NCBI GenBank assembly: GCA_030841085.1
Contig: JAVEDP010000041.1
Location: forward strand, 362,283 to 426,282
Source of the DNA: Pyrinomonadaceae bacterium
GTDB lineage: Bacteria; Acidobacteriota; Blastocatellia; Pyrinomonadales; Pyrinomonadaceae
Length of the DNA: 64,000 nucleotides
Direction of reading: 5' to 3'
The translations under genes and the position numbers were made by a program. The number at the start of each line of letters is the position of its first letter. The stretch's first letter is position 1. The notes under the pieces are model-generated. The model did not search any database. It saw only the letters and a program-made list of their open reading frames with translations, and was not told the DNA's origin. Shown here piece by piece: positions 52,932-60,176 of the stretch.

Positions 52932-53930
52932 ATGACTGAACCACTTGATCTCATAATCATCGGTGCTGGCCCGGCGGGCCTGTCCGCTGCTGAAGCCGCT
53001 CGTCGGGAAGGATTGCGATATCTGGTGATTGAAAAAGGCACCATCGCCGACACTATTCGCCTTTACCCGGTGGGCCGCACTTTGTTCTCAACGCCAAACG
53101 AGTTGGAGATGTATGAAGGGGCGCTAAAACCCTGCCGCGAGAAGCCGACGCGGGAAGAGTTGCTTTCCCACTACATTCATTTCGTGCTCGATAATGATCT
53201 AAATATTAATACCGGCGAAACGGTGCTTGAGGTTGAACGAGCGGCTGGCGAAGTATTTCGCGTCCACACCGACAAGGGCGACTATGAAACGGCGCGAATT
53301 CTGTTTGCGATCGGCGCTATGGCCCATCCCCGGCTGCTCAATATTCCCGGCGAGGATTTACCAAAGGTGCAGCACCTGTTCGTCGAGCCGTACGCATACA
53401 TTCGCAAGGATGCGCTGGTTGTCGGCGGCGGCAACAGTGCTGCCGAGGCGGCCTTGTTTTTGTCCGAAGAAGGCGCGCGCACCACGCTCGCGATTTGGCG
53501 TGAAGATTGGGAGAACCGCGATCCCAAAGCCGGTGCGATGAAACACTGGGTGCGCAGTCCGCTCGAGAAAGAAGTTGAGGCCGGACGCCTGCGCGTGGTT
53601 CTCTACAAAGAAGTATTGCAGATCACCGAAGCGGACGTGACGTTGACCACCGAGGAAGGCGAGACGCTGACCATTGCCAACGACGTGGTGTTTGTGCTGA
53701 TTGGCAGCGACGCCGATTTAACTCTCTTAAAGAAACTTGGCGTTAAAACCGAGTCGGGAAAGCTGACTGAAATGCCGGTTTACGATCCGGAAACTTTCGA
53801 AACCAACGTGCCTGGAGTTTATGTTGTGGGCCACTTCACGAATGCGCGCCACATCAAGGCCGCCATCGACGTGCCGCGCCGGATCGTTCCGCTGATTGCG
53901 CAAAGCCTGCGCGCGGGCGCAACGAAATGA
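52932..53930 (+). CDS. YpdA-like (bacillithiol disulfide reductase-like) FAD/NAD(P)-binding protein
   Basis: The FAD-binding motif is 'DLIIIGAGPAGLSAAEAARR' (GxGxxG) and the NAD(P)-binding motif 'DALVVGGGNSAAEAALFLSE'. It lacks the CxxC redox pair of thioredoxin reductase, which fits YpdA-type enzymes that reduce bacillithiol disulfide with a single Cys, and the segment 'RTLFSTPNELEMYEGALKP' near residue 50 resembles the YpdA signature. Together with bshC on the minus strand at 39.7-41.4 kb, this supports a bacillithiol economy. ATG 52932 ('MTEPLDLIIIGAG') is preferred over the track's 52905, which sits in repeat. 332 residues. Confidence 0.82.
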   Translation: MTEPLDLIIIGAGPAGLSAAEAARREGLRYLVIEKGTIADTIRLYPVGRTLFSTPNELEMYEGALKPCREKPTREELLSHYIHFVLDNDLNINTGETVLEVERAAGEVFRVHTDKGDYETARILFAIGAMAHPRLLNIPGEDLPKVQHLFVEPYAYIRKDALVVGGGNSAAEAALFLSEEGARTTLAIWREDWENRDPKAGAMKHWVRSPLEKEVEAGRLRVVLYKEVLQITEADVTLTTEEGETLTIANDVVFVLIGSDADLTLLKKLGVKTESGKLTEMPVYDPETFETNVPGVYVVGHFTNARHIKAAIDVPRRIVPLIAQSLRAGATK

Positions 53931-54019
53931 AGCGGAAAATCATAAGAGCAATTGGGCAACACGGTCGGCTCAAAAGACACAAGCCAATTCAGTTTCGGCT
54001 GTGCCGTCTAAGTTGGCTT

Positions 54020-54172
54020 CGCGGGGGTGGCTATGCCCCGCCGTAAGGTGCTTTTACACTTCTGGGCTATGCCCATCGGCCTTTGAACCAATATGAATCA
54101 GAAGGGCTAAGCATGACCAGGGCCATAGCCCCAGAATAATGTGGCCGCTGTCGGCGCGGGGCATAGCCTCCG
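54020..54172. repeat. Nested palindromes (GGCTATGCCCC type)
   Basis: TTCTGGGCTATGCCCA (about 54060) pairs with AGGGCCATAGCCCCAGAA (about 54119), and an outer pair GTGGCTATGCCCCGCC/GGCGCGGGGCATAGCC (54027 and 54156) brackets it. The family recalls the GGGGCATGCCCC pair at 7.6 kb. It lies in the 379-bp gap between the reductase and amine oxidase genes, in which nothing else was seen. Confidence 0.65.
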
Positions 54173-54309
54173 CCGCATCCGGCGGCAGAGCCGATGCGGG
54201 ACCAATAGCGGTTTTTATCGCAATGCAAAGGGGAACAAACTTAGCGCACACGCTGACAATTGCGATTGTTCGCAAGCGGGACTACTGGCTCGCCGGCTAG
54301 TTTATCTCA

Positions 54310-55644
54310 GTGGCTAACACCAATTCAGTTCTGATTATTGGCGCCGGCGCCGCCGGGCTCGCCGCCGCGCGCGACCTCGCTGCCGCCGGCCTGAGCGTAA
54401 CCATCATCGAGGCGCGCGATCGTGTCGGTGGACGCGTCCATACCGTCCGCGACGAGTCATTCAATCTTCCGATCGAGTTGGGCGCCGAGTTTGTGCACGG
54501 CAAGCATCCCGCTCTCATGAAGCTGCTCGACTCTTCACGAACGCCATTCTCAGATGTTACCGAACGCCACTGGTACTTCGAGGACGGAGTCGTTAGTCGT
54601 TCAAATGATTTCTGGAACAAGCTGACTGCGCTTTTTGATCTGATGAGCAAAGAAAAACCCGATCAGACTTTTGCGCAGTTTCTGGATTCGCTGCCCGACG
54701 ACCCCGAGACATTGCGCGCGAAGGCCGTCGCCACGCGCTACGTTCAGGGCTTTCACGCCGCGGACATTCGGCGCGCCGGCGTGCATGGCTTAGTTGCGGC
54801 GAACGAAGCAGAAGACCACGTCGGAGGCCATCATTCGTTTCGCGTCGCGACAGGTTATGAAACCGTGCTGCAACGCTTGAACGAGGAAGCCAAACAACAA
54901 GGTGCGAGCGTGCAACTCAACGCCGTGGTCCGGGAAATCCATTGGAACAGAAACAACGTCGAGGTGATTTGTCTTTCCGGAGAACGGCAGCAGCGATTCA
55001 CAGCTTCCCGGGCAGTAATCACTTTGCCGCTGGGCGTGCTGCAGGAAAAATCGAAAACGCATGCCGTCCGATTTGTTCCTGAGTTGCCCGAAGAAAAGCA
55101 GGAGGCGATCGACAACATCCCGATGGGCGACGTTGCGCGTATTGTGCTTGTCTTTCGCGAAAGATTTTGGGAAGGGTTGGACCTCGCCCGTACCGGCGCG
55201 CAACAGGATCTGTCGCAGCTTGGGTTTATTCATTATCCCGAAGCCGCGATTCCCACCTGGTGGAGTTTGCTGCCGTTGCGTGCGCCGGTGTTGGTAGGTT
55301 GGGCCGGCGGCACGCGGGCCGAGAAGTTGCTGCGAATGTCGGAAGCGGAATGCGTTTCGGAAGCGCTGCGTTCATTGAAAAAGATTTTTGGCGTTTCTGA
55401 AATGAGTTTGCGGAAATGGTTATTGCAGTCTTACATGCATCACTGGGACACAGATCCTTTCTCGCGTGGCGCGTACGCTTACCTTCCCGTCGATGGGCTC
55501 AACAAGCAGCAGGAACTAGCGCGGCCCGTTCAGAACACCATTTTCTTTGCCGGCGAAGCCACCAGCGTCGGTCACATCGGCACGGTTCACGGCGCGCTGG
55601 AAAGCGGGCAACGCGCAGCCAGGGAAATTCTGGCGAGCCTGTGA
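54310..55644 (+). CDS. Flavin-containing monoamine oxidase-family protein
   Basis: The N-terminus has the dinucleotide-binding 'VLIIGAGAAGLAAARDLAAA', then 'IIEARDRVGGRVHTV' and the substrate region 'PIELGAEFVHG'. The C-terminal FAD-contact motif is 'IFFAGEATSVGHIGTVHGAL', with 'GALESGQRAAREIL', all as in MAO/polyamine oxidase proteins. It would oxidise an amine with FAD and O2. The 444-residue size is standard. Start is GTG. Cytoplasmic, no signal peptide. Substrate unknown. Confidence 0.9.
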   Translation: MANTNSVLIIGAGAAGLAAARDLAAAGLSVTIIEARDRVGGRVHTVRDESFNLPIELGAEFVHGKHPALMKLLDSSRTPFSDVTERHWYFEDGVVSRSNDFWNKLTALFDLMSKEKPDQTFAQFLDSLPDDPETLRAKAVATRYVQGFHAADIRRAGVHGLVAANEAEDHVGGHHSFRVATGYETVLQRLNEEAKQQGASVQLNAVVREIHWNRNNVEVICLSGERQQRFTASRAVITLPLGVLQEKSKTHAVRFVPELPEEKQEAIDNIPMGDVARIVLVFRERFWEGLDLARTGAQQDLSQLGFIHYPEAAIPTWWSLLPLRAPVLVGWAGGTRAEKLLRMSEAECVSEALRSLKKIFGVSEMSLRKWLLQSYMHHWDTDPFSRGAYAYLPVDGLNKQQELARPVQNTIFFAGEATSVGHIGTVHGALESGQRAAREILASL

Positions 55645-55998
55645 GACTTGGGAAATTTCTGTTTACACATAGCGCCAGCCAGAGGCATCAAGTGCGGAAG
55701 AGGCATGCGGCGGACGCTTGTCGAACGCTTCGAGTGCTCGAATTCGTGGCGAACTCAAACGGGATCGTATACGCCGGCGGAACGTCGCGTTGGACCAACC
55801 TTCCTCCACTTTGCAATCACGCTCTATTCCTATGTTGATTTGATGTTTTAGTGACTGCGCCCGCGCGTACCTGAGGCTAATTCCCATTGAGCCTTTAACC
55901 GAGCTGTCTTCGCTAACAAATGGGCATGCCGCTTGCGAGATCTGCCTTGAAAAACGCTAAAAATCCGCGTTACGGAAGATAGCTTTGAAGGAGGCTTT
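55645..55998. other. Intergenic region upstream of the FecR/DUF6600 gene
   Basis: 354 bp without a gene. No repeat of the kinds found in other gaps was seen. A strong GAAGGAGG ribosome-binding site precedes the ATG at 55999. Confidence 0.5.
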
Positions 55999-58179
55999 AT
56001 GAGTTCGATAAAAGTTTGGCCACACATGACCATCGTGGCAGTTGTTGTGGCTTTGATCGCAGGCTTGGGTGTGGCGTTTTACATGAAACATGAGCAGACC
56101 GTCTCAGCCGAGTCGCTGCCGAATGCCGCTCGTATTCAACGTGTCGATGGCGAGGTCGCACTGAACAACGGTCTTTATGAAAATGGAAGTGACGGCCAAT
56201 GGGTGACGGCGAGCGCCAACACTCCCTTCTCAGTCGGCGATCGAATCTACACGCGCGACAATTCGCGCGCGTCGCTGGCGTTTACCGGGCGCAACTTCGC
56301 ACGGCTAAATCCAAACTCCTCGCTCGACGTGATCGCTCTGGAGGATCGACGAACGCAGCTTGCGTTGCGCGATGGCTCGGCAATCTTCGACGTGGGATAT
56401 CTGCAGCCCAACGAATTGTTTGAAGTGGCAACGCCCTATGGCGCGGTGGACTTTGATCAACCCGGGCTTTACAACGTTGGATTAAACAACGGCAACGCGA
56501 TGGTTTCGGTGCTGAGCGGGTTGGCGCAAGTAGTTGGACTCGGCGGCAGCGGACAAATCGGCAAAGGCGAAATGCTCGCGCTTGCCGGTCAAACAGCCGC
56601 GCAGGTTTTGTTGTCGCGACTCAACAACAACGACGCTGGATACCTGGTGAATGATTACTACTCTTATCAGTATCCGAATATGTACGATGGCCGTTATAAC
56701 AACTATGATGCGTACCTCGCGGATCCTTCCTACTACGATCCATACAACCGTTACAACAGCTATCAATACGTTTCGAGCACTATCCCGGGCGTTTACGATC
56801 TCGATTCCTATGGCAACTGGCAGAACGTCAGTGGCTACGGCAATGTCTGGAGTCCGCGAGTAGACAACGGTTGGGCGCCGTATCAACAGGGTTACTGGAT
56901 GAACGATTATCCGTATGGGATGACCTGGGTTTCAACTGAGCCGTGGGGGTACGCGCCTTATCACTATGGTCGTTGGGCCAACGCGAACAATCAGTGGTTC
57001 TGGATTCCGGATACAGTCAACACAACGCCGACTTATTCGCCCGCGCTGGTGGCTTGGGTACCGGTGGATTCGAATGACATCGGTTGGGTCCCGCTTGGAC
57101 CAGGCGATCCTTATGCACCACGCTATTACGACGCCAACTGGCAACCGTATTACCTGACCCGAACCAACAATGTGCCAACCCAATTGGTAAACCTAAGCGT
57201 TCCCAACGCCGTGGCATATGCGCCGGTTCAGGATCTTGGGCGAAATTTTGATCCGAGAAGTATTAGCCACGCGAACCCGCAGATGCTGGCGCAAGTCCGT
57301 CCGGTGCTCGACCCGCTGACGCTAACTCCGTTGCGAAATGCCGTTGTGCATTCGGCGTGGGGTCGCGGCAAGATCGATCTACCGCCGGGAATTGCCAAGA
57401 AACTTTACGACACGCCGGTGATCACCAGCTCTCTTCCAAACGCGCCGCCGTTCAGAAGAGATTTGGCGAAAGCGCTGCGAGTAGAAGCGGCGCCGGAGAA
57501 AGCGAAAGGGACGAAATTTCAAGTCCGGGATGAGCGCGAGAATGGCCAGCGCGCGCCGGAACCGTTAGGCCCAGAGAATAATCCGGTCGCCGACCAGGCA
57601 CGCAAACAGAAGATAGACCAGTTAGCACCTGAAGCCGCAAAGGGTAATCGAGACGCGCGGCGACAGTTGCAGGATTTACAACAGCAACAGCGCCAGGCGG
57701 ACGTGAGTCGGAAACAATCTGAGCGGGCTGCGGCGCAGCAGCAGCAACAACAGCAAGTCCAGCAACAACGCGCGCAACGCAGTGCAATTCCGCAAGCTCG
57801 TGGCGAAGCGGTAGGACACCGCGAGCAGCCGCAACAGACAGCGCCACGCGGACGGCAAGACGTTCCGAAGGCTCGAGAACCACAAGCCCGGCCGCAGGTA
57901 GTGCCCAAGCCGCAGGTCATTCAGCAAACACCGCGCGGTCGGCAGGACGTTCCGAAGGCAAGAGAGCCGCAGGGTCGAGTAGAAACGCCACGCGCGCAAC
58001 CGCAGCCACGCGCAGCACAACCACAACCGCGTGCGGAACAACCACGCGCGGCGCAACCGCAACCCCAAGCGCAGGGACATGGCAAGCCTGACAAGCAACA
58101 AGGACCACCGGCCGGTAATGGTCAGGCACAAGGTGGCGGTGGCGGGGGCGGCGGTAAGGGCCACGGAAAGAAGCCGTAG
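55999..58179 (+). CDS. FecR-domain/DUF6600-type anchored surface protein with Gln/Pro-rich tail
   Basis: The 726-residue protein has an N-terminal membrane anchor (about residues 10-30, 'IVAVVVALIAGLGVAFYM') and then a FecR-like beta domain (about 40-215, 'PFSVGDRIYTRDNSRASLAF', 'YGAVDFDQPGLYNVG'). A long Tyr/Trp/Asn-rich region follows (about 230-400, e.g. 'WAPYQQGYWMNDYPYG', 'EPWGYAPYHYGRWAN'), typical of DUF6600. The last about 230 residues are low-complexity, with a 14-residue unit 'PRGRQDVPKAREPQ' present twice and a Gln/Arg/Pro-rich end finishing in a poly-Gly stretch. Probably exposed on the envelope. Ends just before a heptamer repeat and a terminator. Confidence 0.78.
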   Translation: MSSIKVWPHMTIVAVVVALIAGLGVAFYMKHEQTVSAESLPNAARIQRVDGEVALNNGLYENGSDGQWVTASANTPFSVGDRIYTRDNSRASLAFTGRNFARLNPNSSLDVIALEDRRTQLALRDGSAIFDVGYLQPNELFEVATPYGAVDFDQPGLYNVGLNNGNAMVSVLSGLAQVVGLGGSGQIGKGEMLALAGQTAAQVLLSRLNNNDAGYLVNDYYSYQYPNMYDGRYNNYDAYLADPSYYDPYNRYNSYQYVSSTIPGVYDLDSYGNWQNVSGYGNVWSPRVDNGWAPYQQGYWMNDYPYGMTWVSTEPWGYAPYHYGRWANANNQWFWIPDTVNTTPTYSPALVAWVPVDSNDIGWVPLGPGDPYAPRYYDANWQPYYLTRTNNVPTQLVNLSVPNAVAYAPVQDLGRNFDPRSISHANPQMLAQVRPVLDPLTLTPLRNAVVHSAWGRGKIDLPPGIAKKLYDTPVITSSLPNAPPFRRDLAKALRVEAAPEKAKGTKFQVRDERENGQRAPEPLGPENNPVADQARKQKIDQLAPEAAKGNRDARRQLQDLQQQQRQADVSRKQSERAAAQQQQQQQVQQQRAQRSAIPQARGEAVGHREQPQQTAPRGRQDVPKAREPQARPQVVPKPQVIQQTPRGRQDVPKAREPQGRVETPRAQPQPRAAQPQPRAEQPRAAQPQPQAQGHGKPDKQQGPPAGNGQAQGGGGGGGGKGHGKKP

Positions 58180-58184
58180 CGATG

Positions 58185-58214
58185 TAAACAGCAAACAGTG
58201 AACAGCGAACAGTA
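58185..58214. repeat. Heptamer tandem array (AAACAGC/GAACAGT)
   Basis: AAACAGC, AAACAGT, GAACAGC, GAACAGT in strict 7-bp steps, starting 6 bp after the stop of the FecR/DUF6600 gene. Units match those inside the phzF-like gene. Confidence 0.85.
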
Positions 58215-58235
58215 AGTACAAAGAGTTACTACAAA

Positions 58236-58266
58236 AAAACGCCGACCAGGCTGGTCGGCGTTTTCG
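58236..58266 (+). terminator. Intrinsic terminator
   Basis: AAAACGCCGACCA..TGGTCGGCGTTTT is a perfect 13-bp stem with a short loop, followed by TTTTC. It ends the FecR/DUF6600 transcript about 57 bp after the stop. Confidence 0.93.
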
Positions 58267-58375
58267 CTTTGCTGCTTTGCTGTTTGATGTTTGCTGTCTT
58301 CGGCTTTCGGCCCTTCTGCCTTCTGCCTTCTGCTTTCTGCTTTCTGCCGTCTGGCTCCCGCCGTCTGCTGACTCT
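58266..58375. repeat. Heptamer-type array (CTGCCTT/CTGCTTT)
   Basis: Region beginning TTTGCTG-type steps and continuing CTGCCTT, CTGCCTT, CTGCTTT, CTGCTTT, CTGCCGT in 7-bp register before decaying. It forms the leader part of the track's ORF 58277-58747, whose real start is further down. Confidence 0.75.
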
Positions 58376-58453
58376 TCCGCTGCGGGGTACGGGCATTGCA
58401 AACGAGACCGCAAGCTTGCAAGAAGCGTATCAATTTCAATTCAGGGGAGATTT

Positions 58454-58747
58454 ATGTCAGCAACACAAAGAACGATCACGGGAACTCAACCAGATACAAA
58501 CGAAGTCGGTGGAATTCAAACTAGTGCCAAGCGGGACGCAGCCGAGACGATGCTAAAAACGGTGGACAAAACCACGGAGAAAGCAACAGGAGTCAGTTTG
58601 TTTCACATTCTGACGCTTGGCGCGATCGGCGCCTCGATCGCTCTGTTTCTTAGCGGAAAACAGAAGGCGGGAATATTTGTCGGCCTCTGGCCACCAACGT
58701 TTCAAGCGTTAAAAGCAGTGGTCGATAAAGGAAACGAAGCGGCTTAA
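58454..58747 (+). CDS. Small single-helix membrane protein, unknown
   Basis: From ATG 58454 (GGGGAGA upstream) a 97-residue protein with a Thr/Gln-rich polar N-terminus, a central helix 'LFHILTLGAIGASIALFLSG', and a short C-terminal tail 'KAVVDKGNEAA'. It begins after a heptamer array that the track's ORF wrongly reads into. No family recognised. A terminator follows. Confidence 0.6.
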   Translation: MSATQRTITGTQPDTNEVGGIQTSAKRDAAETMLKTVDKTTEKATGVSLFHILTLGAIGASIALFLSGKQKAGIFVGLWPPTFQALKAVVDKGNEAA

Positions 58748-58780
58748 TAGAGTACGACCTTCTTACTCATTGCCTAACGC

Positions 58781-58824
58781 GAAAGCGGAGAGTCATCGAA
58801 AGGTGACCCTCCGCTTTTCTTTAC
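58781..58824 (+). terminator. Intrinsic terminator
   Basis: AAAGCGGAG and CTCCGCTTT pair around a 22-nt loop that itself contains a smaller pairing (GTCA/TGAC), followed by TCTTT. It lies 34 bp after the small membrane protein stop. Confidence 0.75.
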
Positions 58825-58830
58825 CAATGT

Positions 58831-58858
58831 TGAGTGCTGAGTGCTGAGTGCTGAGTTT
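58831..58858. repeat. Heptamer tandem array (TGAGTGC)
   Basis: TGAGTGC three times in perfect 7-bp register and a TGAGTTT fourth unit, directly behind a terminator. A looser CTTCTGC-type stretch continues to about 58960, up to the aldo/keto reductase stop. Confidence 0.88.
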
Positions 58859-58963
58859 TGAACACTAAAGGCTGCGTACTTTCTACAGGCCTTCTGCTTT
58901 CTCCCTTCCGCGCTTTGCCTACGGCCTTCCTGCCGAGTGCTGCTGCCGTCTGCTTACTGGATT

Positions 58964-59995
58964 TTACCGTCGTCCTTCATTCTGCCGTTCAATCATCCAC
59001 TGCGGATAGAGCGTGCGCGGTGCGGTCGTTGCCGACAATGCTTCAAGATCCAACGCCGATAACTCCAACGCCGCTGCTTTCAAATTATCTTCCAACTGCG
59101 ACATCTTGTTCGCGCCAAGGATTACCGACGTAACGCCGGGTTGGGCCAACAACCACGCCAGCGCCACTTGCGCCACGGTCACATTTTTTTCTTTGGCAAT
59201 CCGATCAAGCGTCTCGACCGCGTCGAAACCGCGCTCCTCATCAATCGGCGGAAATTGAAAACCGGTGCGGCGCGCGCCTTCCGGATTGGGATTGTCGCGC
59301 CGGTATTTTCCCGACAGAAATCCTCCCGAAAGCGGCGACCACGGCAAGACACCGACATTCTCTTCGAGGCAAAGCGGCAATAGTTCATGCTCGAGATCGC
59401 GGCCGACCAAAGAGTAGTAAGCCTGCAACGACACAAAGCCGGCCCAGTCATTCGCTTTTGACAACACGAGCGCTTTCATCAAATGCCGCGCCGCCCAGTT
59501 TGAGCAGCCGATGTATCGCAGCTTGCCCTGCCGCACCAGATCGTCCAGCGCCCGCAACGTCTCTTCAATCGGCGTCAGCACGTCCCAGCCATGCACCTGA
59601 TAAAGATCGATGTAGTCCGTTTGCAAGCGCCGCAAACTTTGCTCAACCGAAGCGAAAATGTGTTGCCTGGTCAGCCCAACGTTGTTCACGTCGCTGGTTC
59701 CCGCAGTCGCACCTTCGCTCATGGCGCTGCGAACTTTCGTCGCCACGATTACGCGGTCGCGCTGGACTTGCGCGTCTTTCAACGACTGCCCGAGAACGGT
59801 TTCTGATTGCCCATACGAATAAACGTCGGCTGTATCGAAAAAATTTATGCCCGCGTCGAGCGCGCGCGACACCATTTCATTCGCAGCTGGTTGTTGGACC
59901 ACCGCAATCCCATAAAAGTTCTCTCCGAAAGTCATCGTGCCCAGGCAGAGTTCAGAAACCTTCAGACCGGTGTTACCAAGTGTTTTATATTTCAT
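58964..59995 (-). CDS. Aldo/keto reductase
   Basis: The (beta/alpha)8 barrel shows 'LCLGTMTFGENFYG', the catalytic Asp/Tyr in 'FFDTADVYSYGQSETVLGQ', Lys in 'RVIVATKVRSA', and His in 'DLYQVHGWD'. The NADPH-binding end reads 'ILGANKMSQLEDNLKAA'. It reduces or oxidises aldehydes, ketones or sugars; substrate unknown. The track's ORF start at 60082 adds unusual residues from a heptamer region. ATG 59995 ('MKYKTLGNTGLKVSELCLG') is preferred, giving 343 residues. It is divergent from the kinase gene. Confidence 0.9.
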   Translation of the reverse strand: MKYKTLGNTGLKVSELCLGTMTFGENFYGIAVVQQPAANEMVSRALDAGINFFDTADVYSYGQSETVLGQSLKDAQVQRDRVIVATKVRSAMSEGATAGTSDVNNVGLTRQHIFASVEQSLRRLQTDYIDLYQVHGWDVLTPIEETLRALDDLVRQGKLRYIGCSNWAARHLMKALVLSKANDWAGFVSLQAYYSLVGRDLEHELLPLCLEENVGVLPWSPLSGGFLSGKYRRDNPNPEGARRTGFQFPPIDEERGFDAVETLDRIAKEKNVTVAQVALAWLLAQPGVTSVILGANKMSQLEDNLKAAALELSALDLEALSATTAPRTLYPQWMIERQNEGRR

Positions 59996-59998
59996 GGG

Positions 59999-60039
59999 CG
60001 TATCGTAAATCTTAAAGCGTGAATCGTAAATCGGAGCGA
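59999..60039. repeat. Heptamer array (GATTTAC/GATTCAC)
   Basis: Read on the minus strand: GATTTAC, GATTCAC, GCTTTAA, GATTTAC, GATACGC. It lies immediately upstream of the aldo/keto reductase start, so it is transcribed as part of the 5' leader if the promoter is further out. Confidence 0.7.
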
Positions 60040-60176
60040 CTTCCGCGATTGTGGGCTGTCTCAACTTCCACGGCGATTTCAAACTTGTTACTGTCTTATC
60101 CTTGGCTCACCTTCACGACTCATATAGAATCCCGCCGCTATGAAATAGCAACTTTAACCGGCCGACCACTTCCCTA

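Noticed and set aside
58277-58453. Longer N-terminus of the small membrane protein
   Set aside because: The stretch encodes the heptamer array; ATG 58454 has a ribosome-binding site and normal composition.
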